Source: JL08 sp039969355
GTDB taxonomy: Bacteria; Pseudomonadota; Alphaproteobacteria; Rhodobacterales; Rhodobacteraceae
Length of the DNA stretch: 64,000 bases
Assembly: GCA_039969355.1 (NCBI GenBank)
Contig: JBDVOA010000010.1
Span: forward strand, 62,001 to 126,000
Reading direction: 5' to 3'
The notes beneath the pieces are model-generated. The model did not search any database, had not been told where the DNA came from, and saw only the letters and a program-made list of their open reading frames with translations. Position 1 is the first letter of the stretch, and each line of letters begins with the position of its first letter. Shown here in pieces: positions 44,794 through 53,195 of this stretch. Made by a program: the position numbers and the translations under genes.

Positions 44794-46472
44794 CGATTAT
44801 TTCCTTTCTGGTGCAACTGGCCGGGGCAACGATGCTGCTTTTGTTCGCGGTGCGCATGGTTCGCACTGGAATCGAAAGGGCATTTGGGCCTTCGTTCCAA
44901 CGTGCAGTTGTGCGCACACAAAGTCCCGTTACAGCCGCATCGACTGGGGTAATTCTGGCGATTGTCCTGCAAAGTTCGGCCGCTGTTGCGCTACTTGTCG
45001 CCGGATTTGCTGGCACCGGATCGATCACATTTGCCACCGGATTGGCGATGGTGTTGGGGGCGGATCTCGGCTCTGCTTTGCTCATTCAGATACTGTCGTT
45101 CAAGCTTGAGTGGCTTGTGCCGGTGCTATTGGCTATTGGCGGTGGTTTTTTCATCAAGTCCGACAGTCGCAAAATAAAGCAAGCCGGTCGGATAATACTT
45201 GGCATCGCGTTCATTCTGATTTCGTTGCGGTTCTTGCGCGAAACCATGGACCCGATACGTGACAGCGCCTTTTTGCCGTCGATTGCCAGTTATCTCGAAA
45301 AGGACTTTGTAACGGCCTTTATTGCCGGGGCAGGTCTGGCGGTTTTGATGCACTCAAGCGTTGCCGTTATCCTGATGTGCGTGACGTTAGTGTCGATCGC
45401 CGCCATTCCGGTCGATGCCGGTGTCTCTCTGATACTTGGTGCCAATCTGGGAAGTGCGATCATTCCCACGTGGCTCACCCGAGGGATGAGCGCGACGTCG
45501 CGGCGAGTGCCGATGGCAAATCTGGCCTTGCGGGGGACGGGCGCGATTATCGCACTTTTCGCCATTAATCGATTGCCGATATTGCCGTATCTGGCCGGGA
45601 TGGGGGCAGCACAAACGCTGGTCAACGTCCACATCATATTTAATCTGATTTTGTTGTTGGCCCTGCCTTTCTGCAAAGCCCTGACTGGGCCTTTTGAGCG
45701 ATATTTCCCTAACGGTGCCAGCCATCAAGAGGATGTACTTAATTCAAATGTGTGCGTGCTCGACAATTCATTGCTGGATAAGCCGCAATTGGCGCTCGCC
45801 AATCTCAAACGAGAGGTTCTGCGCATGGCTCAGGTTGTCGATGTGATGATGCGGCCGATGATGGACATCTATCATACTTACGACAAGACTACTGCTTCGG
45901 CGATTAGGACACAGGATGAAATTGTGAACAAGGCGCTGGATGATATCCGGCTCTACACGGCGTCGATGGATAGTGACGCGCTGCGAAAACCCGATCGCAA
46001 ACTTGCGCGCGACTTGACTGAATACGCCATTGCCGTGGAAACCGCTGGAGATATCATCGTGAAGCGGTTGCTGCCCTTGGCCAAAGAAAAGTCTGATAAG
46101 CGGATCAAGTTCTCAGCCGCGGGCAGGGAAGAGCTGGTCAAGATTCACGAGCGGGTCATGTCCAATATGTCGCTGGCTTTCAACGTGCTCGTGTCGGACG
46201 ATTTAGAGAGTGCGCGTCTGCTGCTTGAAGAAAAAAGCGAGATGACGCGCATGGAACGCAAAAGCCGCAAGCGGCACTTGCAACGGCTGAGCGAGGGGAC
46301 GCAGACCAGTTTTGAGTCCAGTGACATCCACCTGGAAACGGTCAGCGCGCTGCGAGAATTCAACAGTCATATCGCAGCGGTGGCTTATCCGATCCTGTAT
46401 CGCGGAGGTCAGCTGTTGGAGACCCGCCTGATCCAGGGCATGGACAAGGAACAGGCGGAAATGGACGGTTAA
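44790..46472 (+). CDS. Na/Pi symporter family protein with PhoU-like domain
   Basis: 560 residues. Two repeated Na_Pi_cotrans halves carry the QSSAA motif (about 61-65) and MHSSVAVILM (about 186-195); GANLGSAIIPTWLTRG is also typical. From about residue 330 there is a helical PhoU-like C-terminal domain. NptA-type transporters move phosphate with sodium and may import or export Pi. GTG 44790 overlaps the phosphatase stop (GTGA). Coupling with the phosphatase suggests handling of Pi released during catabolism. Confidence 0.87.
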   Translation: MTIISFLVQLAGATMLLLFAVRMVRTGIERAFGPSFQRAVVRTQSPVTAASTGVILAIVLQSSAAVALLVAGFAGTGSITFATGLAMVLGADLGSALLIQILSFKLEWLVPVLLAIGGGFFIKSDSRKIKQAGRIILGIAFILISLRFLRETMDPIRDSAFLPSIASYLEKDFVTAFIAGAGLAVLMHSSVAVILMCVTLVSIAAIPVDAGVSLILGANLGSAIIPTWLTRGMSATSRRVPMANLALRGTGAIIALFAINRLPILPYLAGMGAAQTLVNVHIIFNLILLLALPFCKALTGPFERYFPNGASHQEDVLNSNVCVLDNSLLDKPQLALANLKREVLRMAQVVDVMMRPMMDIYHTYDKTTASAIRTQDEIVNKALDDIRLYTASMDSDALRKPDRKLARDLTEYAIAVETAGDIIVKRLLPLAKEKSDKRIKFSAAGREELVKIHERVMSNMSLAFNVLVSDDLESARLLLEEKSEMTRMERKSRKRHLQRLSEGTQTSFESSDIHLETVSALREFNSHIAAVAYPILYRGGQLLETRLIQGMDKEQAEMDG

Positions 46473-46573
46473 ATCTCTGCCGAACCTCGTCCGAACCGCC
46501 ACAATCCATAGCTATGTTCTTATGGGCAAACCCCGTCTGTGAATCCGATGAACGATGGCCTATAAGCCGTTGG

Positions 46574-47227
46574 ATGAACACCGTATCGGACCCCCAAAAC
46601 AGACCTGCCGTGGATGTGAGCCAACTGATCGTTTGCCCGCAATGTGATGCAGTTTACAGCGTGCGCAAACCGGCCAAGGGCGAGCGTTCGGTCTGCTCTC
46701 GGTGCCACGCCATACTCATAGCTCCGCGCCACCGGGCGGGTATGCAGATCATTACAGTTTCTTTTGCTGTCGTAATCCTGATTTTCGCTGCCGCGCTCTT
46801 GCCGTTTCTGTCAATAAACGCACGCGGTGTCCAAAATCAGGTGTCCGTGGTCGAAGCCGCACTGTCATTTCAGGGCGGTCCATTGCTGTTCGTTTCTCTG
46901 TTGAGCGTGGCACTGATCCTGTTCATTCCGCTGGCGCGCACGTTGCTGGTGATTTACGTGCTGACGCCGCTGGTCTTTGATCGCCCTGCTGCCCCCGGAG
47001 CTGTATTGGCGTTTCGCTGGTCCGAACAGCTCCGCCCATGGTCGATGGCAGAGATCTTTGCGATCGGATGTGCGGTCGCGCTCATCAAAGTCAGCGATCT
47101 TGCCCTTGTCTCCTTGGGCCCCGCATTTTGGATGTTCGCCGTTTTGGTTGTTCTTGTCGTGGTGCAGGACAGTTTTATGTGCAGATGGTCGGTATGGAAC
47201 GCATTAGAGAACAACCCAAAATCCTAA
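46574..47227 (+). CDS. pqiA: PqiA-like membrane protein, first half
   Basis: 217 residues. It starts with a zinc-ribbon-like pair (CPQC near residue 21 and CSRC near 40), then about four membrane segments of one PqiA domain, ending before a second domain. E. coli PqiA carries two such domains in one chain; here the second is encoded by the overlapping next gene. MNTVSDP at 46574 is the likely start, though ATG 46514 in the same frame is possible. First gene of a PqiABC-type lipid-transport operon. Confidence 0.8.
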   Translation: MNTVSDPQNRPAVDVSQLIVCPQCDAVYSVRKPAKGERSVCSRCHAILIAPRHRAGMQIITVSFAVVILIFAAALLPFLSINARGVQNQVSVVEAALSFQGGPLLFVSLLSVALILFIPLARTLLVIYVLTPLVFDRPAAPGAVLAFRWSEQLRPWSMAEIFAIGCAVALIKVSDLALVSLGPAFWMFAVLVVLVVVQDSFMCRWSVWNALENNPKS

Positions 47228-47844
47228 ACGCCCGCGACGTCGGCGTGATTGGATGCCAACGGTGCAGCCGGGCATGGCCAGTGGGTACGCCCCACTGCGA
47301 GCGTTGTGGCAATGTGTTGAATGCTCGCGAACCGCGAGCACTGCAGCGTGTCTGGGCGTGGTGGCTGATGGGGTTGTTGTGCTATATCCCTGCAAACCTC
47401 TACCCAATGCTCAGGACCCGCACGCTGTTTCTGCAACAAGAAGACACGATCATCGGGGGGGCGATCGAGCTGCTCCTGCATGGCTCGGCCGGGGTGGCAC
47501 TGGTTATTATCGTGGCCAGCGTGGTAATACCGCTGGGCAAGTTTTTTGCCATCGCCTTTCTGGCTCTTAGCGTTCGGAACGGGTCGTTGGTCAGTCAGCA
47601 ACAACGCCACCAACTGTACGAAGTTGTCGAATATATTGGACGATGGTCGATGATTGACGTCTTTGTCGTTGCCATTTTGTCATCGCTGGTGCAACTCAAT
47701 ACACTGGCTTCGATCACGCCGGGGCCTGCCAGCCTGTTCTTTGCTCTGTCGGTAATTTTTACAATGTTTTCTGCCCAGAGTATTGATCCAAGACTGATTT
47801 GGGATTTGGATGCGCCATCGAAAGGATCGGCATTGCATGACTGA
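47194..47844 (+). CDS. PqiA-like membrane protein, second half
   Basis: 216 residues in a different frame, overlapping the first PqiA gene by 34 bases. It has its own zinc-ribbon (CQRC and CERC, about residues 21-39) and four membrane segments; WWLMGLLCYIPANLYPMLRT and YIGRWSMIDVFVVAIL are diagnostic of PqiA domains. Because both halves have complete ribbons and an orderly start, this is a split gene rather than a frameshift. ATG 47194 is used; ATG 47185 is an alternative. Confidence 0.82.
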   Translation: MERIREQPKILNARDVGVIGCQRCSRAWPVGTPHCERCGNVLNAREPRALQRVWAWWLMGLLCYIPANLYPMLRTRTLFLQQEDTIIGGAIELLLHGSAGVALVIIVASVVIPLGKFFAIAFLALSVRNGSLVSQQQRHQLYEVVEYIGRWSMIDVFVVAILSSLVQLNTLASITPGPASLFFALSVIFTMFSAQSIDPRLIWDLDAPSKGSALHD

Positions 47845-49921
47845 AATGCCGCCTGAAGCACAGATCGAACCGGCGCGCCGTGCATTCTGGCAGCGGGCGT
47901 CGATTGTCTGGCTGATACCTATCATAGCGCTTACGATAGCGCTTGGCGTGGCCTGGCAGGCCTACGAAGATCGCGGGCCCTTGATTGAAGTTGAATTTAC
48001 CAGTGGAGCGGGGGTCGCGGCTGGCCAGACAGAACTACGTTTTCGTGACGTGACCGTGGGACTGGTCGAGCGGGTCCGTTTCACAAAGGACTTGGGCGCC
48101 GTCATCGTGTCGATCCGAGTTGACAAAGACGTGGCCCCCTTCGTTGATACAGGTGCCAAGTTCTGGGTGGTTCGACCAAAGGTGACCGCGCGTGGCATAA
48201 CAGGACTCGATACTGTCCTTAGTGGCGTGTTCATTGAAGGGTCCTGGAACAGGACTGCGGGCACACCGGCGACCAGCTTTGTCGGATTGGATGACGCGCC
48301 TTTGTTCCGTCCCGGCGAAGTGGGGTTACAAATTGCCCTTCGTGCGAATGCACAAAGCAGCCTGACGGACGATGCCCCGATCCTCTACCGCGGCATAGAG
48401 GTCGGCAGGATCGGACAGGCCAGCATTTCGCCCAGAAGCGGGATCGCCGTAGCAGAGGCCATTATTTACGAACCTCACAGTCAATTGATTACCGACGCGA
48501 CCCGGTTCTGGGAGGCTTCGGGTTTCGAAGTCTCACTCTCTGCAAGCGGAGCGGACATCAACTTTTCGTCTCTGGCCTCGCTGATTTCAGGTGGTATTGC
48601 CTTCGACACACTAGTGTCGGGTGGCCAGCCTGTGCAGGACGGTGCAGTGTTTCAAGTCTATTATGAAGAAGCCGATGCGCGCGCCAGCATCTTCAGCGCG
48701 ACGGATGTCGAAACATTGGACCTGTCGGTTTTGTTCAAGGATAACGTCGCGGGGCTGGTGACCGGAGCGCCGGTGGAGTTGCGGGGCATCAGGATTGGGG
48801 ATGTATCGCATCTGGGTGGCGTTGTCGTTCAGAACGCGGCGGGCAAAAACGAAGTGCAGCTTAATGTCACTCTTGCCATTCAACCATCCCGGATGGGGTT
48901 GTCCGGGGACGCGGACGCCGCAGAGGCTCTGGTTTTCCTGCAAGAGCAAACACGTGCGGGTTTGCGCGCCCGGCTTGCCACAGCCAGCCTGCTGACGGGC
49001 GGGCTCAAGGTTGAACTGGTGACCCTCGAAGATCAACCGGTCGAGGAGATAGACCTGAACGGCGATCCGTTCCCGACCCTGCCAAGTGTGGCTGGCGAAA
49101 TCACCGATATCTCGGCAACCGCCGAAGGTGTGCTGAACCGCATTGACAAACTGCCCATCGAAGAGCTTCTGGGCAGTGCAATTGATTTTCTGAATGCGAC
49201 AAAAACACTTGTGACAAATGAAGATTTGCAGGGCACCCCGGGCGAGGTGCGCGGGCTGCTTGCCGATTTGCGCGCCTTGGTCGGATCACAAGAGGTGCAA
49301 GAGGTACCAGCCCTGCTGAACGCAACGTTGGTGCGGGTCGAAACGCTGATGGCTCAGATTGAAGGACAAAAAACAATTGAGAAGCTGGTTGCCGCAGTCG
49401 AGGCTGCAGGGCGTGCAGCGGGCAGCATTGAGACCGCAGCGGCGGGTGCGCCAGCCCTTGTTTCGCGGATCGAGGCGGTTGCCGCCAAAGCGGAGAACCT
49501 AAACATTGAGGATTTGCTGGCGCAGGCAACGGAACTGGTCGATGCGGCCAAGACCCTGATCGGATCAGAAGACACAGCGGCGCTACCCGCGGCACTGACT
49601 GGCGCATTGACGCAGATAGAGGCGACGCTCAGCGATCTGCGTAATGGTGGGGCAATAGAGAACACCAACAAGACGCTGGCCTCGGCGCAGGCCGCCGCCG
49701 AAGCTGTCGCCGTTTCAGTCAAGGATCTTCCCGCACTGATGGACCGCATGGCTGGCGTTCTGACGCAGGTCAGCGCCACGCTGCAGGCCTATGGCGAAAA
49801 CTCTGCGCTGAACCGGGATGCGCGCGCGGCATTGCTGGAAATCAACCGCGCCGCCAAATCGTTTGAATCGCTGGCGCGCGCCATTGAACGCAATCCCAAC
49901 TCCTTGTTGTTAGGACGGTAA
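47837..49921 (+). CDS. pqiB: PqiB-like MCE-domain protein
   Basis: 694 residues, an inner-membrane-anchored (about 22-41) periplasmic protein. Multiple MCE/MlaD domains occupy residues about 45-400 (IEVEFTSGAGVAAGQTELRF, LQIALRANAQSSLTDDAPIL, LDLSVLFKDNVAGLVTGAPV, each followed by a GxxVGxV-like turn). The rest is a long Ala/Leu/Glu-rich helical stretch that probably forms the needle-like tunnel reaching the outer membrane. It forms a lipid conduit in PqiB/YebT-type complexes. Overlaps the PqiA-C stop by 8 bases. Confidence 0.88.
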   Translation: MTEMPPEAQIEPARRAFWQRASIVWLIPIIALTIALGVAWQAYEDRGPLIEVEFTSGAGVAAGQTELRFRDVTVGLVERVRFTKDLGAVIVSIRVDKDVAPFVDTGAKFWVVRPKVTARGITGLDTVLSGVFIEGSWNRTAGTPATSFVGLDDAPLFRPGEVGLQIALRANAQSSLTDDAPILYRGIEVGRIGQASISPRSGIAVAEAIIYEPHSQLITDATRFWEASGFEVSLSASGADINFSSLASLISGGIAFDTLVSGGQPVQDGAVFQVYYEEADARASIFSATDVETLDLSVLFKDNVAGLVTGAPVELRGIRIGDVSHLGGVVVQNAAGKNEVQLNVTLAIQPSRMGLSGDADAAEALVFLQEQTRAGLRARLATASLLTGGLKVELVTLEDQPVEEIDLNGDPFPTLPSVAGEITDISATAEGVLNRIDKLPIEELLGSAIDFLNATKTLVTNEDLQGTPGEVRGLLADLRALVGSQEVQEVPALLNATLVRVETLMAQIEGQKTIEKLVAAVEAAGRAAGSIETAAAGAPALVSRIEAVAAKAENLNIEDLLAQATELVDAAKTLIGSEDTAALPAALTGALTQIEATLSDLRNGGAIENTNKTLASAQAAAEAVAVSVKDLPALMDRMAGVLTQVSATLQAYGENSALNRDARAALLEINRAAKSFESLARAIERNPNSLLLGR

Positions 49922-49924
49922 TCT

Positions 49925-50485
49925 ATGACGATCCTCCCCAAAACGGCCGTCTGTCTGCTTTGTTTCGGTCTCGCGGCCTGCACGAGCCCCACGACGTTTG
50001 TACGCGTCGCACCGACGCCGGTGACAGAGCGCATCGCAATTTCCTACCGCTCGCTTGAGGTGCGCAGTGTGTCGCTGCCAACCTACGCCGCGTCCGAACA
50101 GATTTATGGGCAGGATGCAGATGGCGTACTGGTCAGCACGGGTTCGGTGCTTTGGGGGGACACTCCTGAGCGGGCGATCACATTTGAATTAAGCCGCACC
50201 CTAGCGGAGCTTACCGGAGCGCGCTCCGCGCCCGAACCATGGCCGTTTGCTACAAGGCCACAGGCGCAAATTGACGTACGTTTTGAGGATTTGCTGGCTG
50301 GTGCCAATGGCGTTTTCCGGGCAACTGGCCAGTATTTTGTGTCCTCGGAAAGTGGCCGGGAACGGTCCGGCCTGTTCAGGCTCAATGTGCCCTACGATCC
50401 CGCAGCTGGTGCAGACGCCATCGCTAAGGCGCGATCCGGTGCAATTCAGGATCTCGCCAAACTCATTGCGAAACAGGCGCTCTGA
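49925..50485 (+). CDS. pqiC: PqiC/YmbA-like outer-membrane lipoprotein
   Basis: 186 residues with a lipoprotein signal: CLLCFGLAAC ends in the lipobox LAAC with Cys at about residue 19. Followed by an ABC_trans_aux/YmbA fold (ISYRSLEVRSVSLPTYAASE, ITFELSRTLAELTGA). Presumably anchors the PqiB tunnel at the outer membrane. It starts 3 bases after the pqiB stop. Completes a four-gene operon. Confidence 0.85.
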   Translation: MTILPKTAVCLLCFGLAACTSPTTFVRVAPTPVTERIAISYRSLEVRSVSLPTYAASEQIYGQDADGVLVSTGSVLWGDTPERAITFELSRTLAELTGARSAPEPWPFATRPQAQIDVRFEDLLAGANGVFRATGQYFVSSESGRERSGLFRLNVPYDPAAGADAIAKARSGAIQDLAKLIAKQAL

Positions 50486-50511
50486 ACGGGCTGGCAGGAA
50501 GATGCACAACG

Positions 50512-51504
50512 TTAGTTAAGCGATGCAAGTACCAACTTGGCGGCCTTCTTATGTACCTTCGCGCGATCGACGGTCTCGTGATCGGTGAAAATACTAATCT
50601 GCCCGACAAGCGATTGATCCGAGGGAAATTCCAGAAATGTATAATGCCCAACATGGCGACCCAGATCATGTTGTTTGCAATTGTGCTTCTGCGCCATGAT
50701 CCAATGCGCGCAGTGCTCGGAGGGGGCCTCCTGATCCGCGGAACCGGTCAGGATAGTCAGCGGCGTATTCAGTTCAGCGACCGACCGCGCTGTGAAGGAA
50801 CGGATAGGCGGGGCAGGGGCGATGGCGACAATTGATTTCACCCGATGGTCAGAGAAATCATTCTGGTGCCGTGCCCATGATTGGCGAAATGCTTCGGAGG
50901 TTTCAAACAACCTTGGAATGTGATCCGCAACATTGGGGAATTCTGCTGGGCCTTGGGCCGCAATGCCGGGTGTATTGAGCCAGGCTTCAAATAAATCCAT
51001 GGATGATTGTGCCCCAGCCAATGCCAAGACGGTGTGCCCGCCGAGCGAAAATCCAACTGCTGACACACGGTTCAAGTCAAGCTGACCTGAAAAAAACCCA
51101 CTTGAATTGAGGGATGTCAACAAAGTTGACAGATCCGTCGCACGCTCCCACCAACATAGGAAGCCTGCGGCAGTGCGCGGTTCCAGTCCGGTATTTCCGT
51201 GATGGTTGGCGCCGATAACCACGTAGCCTGCACAGGCCAGTGCACGCGCCAGCCATCCAAGGCTCTCTGCCGTACCACCGGTTCCATGGGACAACAGAAC
51301 AACGGGCAGCAATTTTCCGTTAACGAGCGGTGCCCTGAAAATGATGTTGCCCAGATCGAAAAAATGCCCTGTGGGTACATTACCTCTGTCGGTGACTGAC
51401 GTGGGATACCATGCAGACCATGCGATAGGTCGCCTTGCGGTTTCATCCCAATTTGGTCTGGTGTCATCAACAATGCGACCGACTCGGTATCCACAGTTTG
51501 CCAT
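50512..51504 (-). CDS. Alpha/beta hydrolase (dienelactone-hydrolase/PAF-acetylhydrolase-like)
   Basis: 330 residues. The nucleophile elbow is GFSLGGHT (S153), the oxyanion-hole region LLSHGTGGTAESLGW (about 71-85), and the acid/His part near GSADQEAPSEHCAH and GRHVGHYTFLEF. No signal peptide. GGGAGAATCGGC precedes ATG 51504. It converges on pqiC, with 26 bases between the stops. Substrate unknown; members of this family cleave small esters, lactones or oxidised phospholipids. Confidence 0.78.
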   Translation of the reverse strand: MANCGYRVGRIVDDTRPNWDETARRPIAWSAWYPTSVTDRGNVPTGHFFDLGNIIFRAPLVNGKLLPVVLLSHGTGGTAESLGWLARALACAGYVVIGANHHGNTGLEPRTAAGFLCWWERATDLSTLLTSLNSSGFFSGQLDLNRVSAVGFSLGGHTVLALAGAQSSMDLFEAWLNTPGIAAQGPAEFPNVADHIPRLFETSEAFRQSWARHQNDFSDHRVKSIVAIAPAPPIRSFTARSVAELNTPLTILTGSADQEAPSEHCAHWIMAQKHNCKQHDLGRHVGHYTFLEFPSDQSLVGQISIFTDHETVDRAKVHKKAAKLVLASLN

Positions 51505-51611
51505 GCCGATTCTCCCTTCGCACGCAACGCTCTGGAAATATCTGCAAATTTTCAACTGCCATTCGCTGGCGATGGAGGGGCCGGGCCATCCGAAATCCGT
51601 ATTTAAAAAAA

Positions 51612-52355
51612 TTACCTTTGTCGTGCGTCATCCAGTGAAAGCGGGAAACTACGTGGCAGAAGGCCCGACTGAAACCATGTGGCCAGCGTATAGCCGGAAT
51701 AGACCGGCAGCCCCGTCAGGCGGCGAACATCGTTCGCATAGGGGACCATATTCGTACACTCCAGCACGATGGCACCCAAATCGGGATGCGCTTCGACAAG
51801 GGCGCGGGCGGCATTTTGCATGTCGAGGCGACAGCGCGCGAAATCGATCCCTGGCGCGTCGCCAAGTATTTTGCTCGAAAACTCTCCTTCTGGATCAGTG
51901 CCCGCAATCGGCGTATCCAGCGGGGCGCCGGCAGCGGCCAGATGCGCCTCGGTCAGCGTTTTGGCGGATATGGTCAATATGCCGACGCGTTTGCCGGGGG
52001 GGAGGGTGGCATTAATCATGGGGATCTGCATCAGGGACGAACTGGCAACGGGTACGTCCAGTGATGCTGTCAGTTCATCTTGTAGTAACGCAAGAAACCC
52101 GCAGTTTGTCGTAATGCCGTCGCATCCGCTTTGAACAAGATCACGCCCAGCCTTGACAAAGATATCCAGCAGGGCCGTTGGATCGTCCAACACGACCTTC
52201 TTCGGGCTTGCGCCGCGCACAACGCGATATTGAACCGGAAACGGCCATGTCAGCGCGTTTCCCATGTCGCCCGGTACGCGTGGAAATCGGGTTTCCAGCA
52301 TGAGGATGCCCAATGTCGCCCCAAAGACGGTTTTACCGCCGTGAAAGCTGGTCAT
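51612..52355 (-). CDS. Aspartate/glutamate racemase-family protein
   Basis: 247 residues. The two catalytic cysteines of the family are seen in ITTNCGFLALLQDEL (about 85) and VLECTNMVPYAND (about 195). LMLETRFPRVPGDMGN at the start is typical of a branch that also includes hydantoin racemases and arylmalonate decarboxylases. AAGGAG precedes ATG 52355. The gene overlaps nothing but ends 21 bases from the GntR stop on the same strand, so it is probably cotranscribed with that regulator. Reaction unassigned. Confidence 0.8.
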   Translation of the reverse strand: MTSFHGGKTVFGATLGILMLETRFPRVPGDMGNALTWPFPVQYRVVRGASPKKVVLDDPTALLDIFVKAGRDLVQSGCDGITTNCGFLALLQDELTASLDVPVASSSLMQIPMINATLPPGKRVGILTISAKTLTEAHLAAAGAPLDTPIAGTDPEGEFSSKILGDAPGIDFARCRLDMQNAARALVEAHPDLGAIVLECTNMVPYANDVRRLTGLPVYSGYTLATWFQSGLLPRSFPLSLDDARQR

Positions 52356-52375
52356 GGATGGGCTCCTTTCGTCAG

Positions 52376-53065
52376 TCATGACACGCGGGTCACGTACATC
52401 TCGGCAAACGCGCGCCGCACGGCGTCCGTTGCCTGCTCGCGGCGGCGTTGAATATGGGCGCGCATCGCAAAGATCGCCGTGGTTTCGTTGCGCGATTGCA
52501 AGGTACTCACTATTCGGCGGTGGGCACTCAGGGAGGTTTCGGACTCGGGTGCTTTGAGCAATGCGGTCAGATCCAGCATTCGCACAAATCGTATCCTGCC
52601 GTTGATGTTGTTCAGGATGCGAACAAACTCCGGGTTGTCAGAAAGTTCAGCAAGGCGAAGGTGAAAGCTCTCGTCCAGATCGAGCAGGCGCAGGGGGTCC
52701 CGACAGGTTGTGTATTCGTCTTCGATACCGTCTAGATAGGCCACGATTTCGCCAATGCTGGTATCACTGGCACGTTGGGTCGAACATCGGAGTGCCTCAC
52801 ATTCAATAGCTACACGCGCTTCGTAGAGATGCAAAATGCCATCTGGGCTCAGCGGTCGGCAATAAAACCCCTTGCCACCGCGAAATGTCAGGAACCCTTC
52901 TGCGACCAGTCTGTTCAATGCTTCCCGCAGCGGGGTCCGACTCGCGCCCAGTTTTTTGGACAATACGCTTTCGTTGATGCGTTCTTCCGGTTTGAATTCA
53001 AAGTCGGCCGCCATTTGGCGCAGGCGCTGGTAAAGCCGCTCGACGTTGTTTTCAACAGGATGCAT
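52376..53065 (-). CDS. GntR-family regulator (FCD subfamily)
   Basis: 229 residues. Winged helix at about 25-70 (INESVLSKKLGASRTPLREALNRLVAEGF) and an FCD ligand domain with the metal-binding pattern LDESFHLRLAELSDN and later SAHRRIV, HIQRRRE. Start ATG 53065 (MHPVENNVERLYQ); TTG 53098 is a longer option. It is divergent from the TPP enzyme gene and upstream of the racemase-like gene, so it probably controls both. The intergenic region holds a clear palindrome (see 53141-53150). Confidence 0.88.
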   Translation of the reverse strand: MHPVENNVERLYQRLRQMAADFEFKPEERINESVLSKKLGASRTPLREALNRLVAEGFLTFRGGKGFYCRPLSPDGILHLYEARVAIECEALRCSTQRASDTSIGEIVAYLDGIEDEYTTCRDPLRLLDLDESFHLRLAELSDNPEFVRILNNINGRIRFVRMLDLTALLKAPESETSLSAHRRIVSTLQSRNETTAIFAMRAHIQRRREQATDAVRRAFAEMYVTRVS

Positions 53066-53140
53066 GGCCACTTTCAGTTTTGTAGTGCTTCGGGGCAATC
53101 TAACGGTCTACATAACGTGAACGCAAGTATGTATATTGAC

Positions 53141-53150
53141 CTGTATACAG
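53141..53150. promoter_or_regulatory. Palindrome CTGTATACAG, candidate GntR/FCD operator
   Basis: Perfect 10-bp palindrome CTGTATACAG in the 130-base region between the divergent GntR and TPP-enzyme genes. Its core TGTATACA matches the TTGTATACAA-type sites bound by many FCD-type GntR proteins. A related half-site, TTGTGTAC, follows at 53153-53160, and AGTATGTATA precedes it at 53127-53136. The sequence is direct observation; binding is inferred. Confidence 0.55.
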
Positions 53151-53195
53151 ATTTGTGTACGAGTGAGAGCGTTCTCAAAATGAGGGGCTGGTTCT

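Noticed and set aside
46514..47844. Possible frameshifted single pqiA gene
   Set aside because: Both halves carry complete zinc-ribbon and membrane parts and a normal overlapping start, so two genes are the simpler reading.
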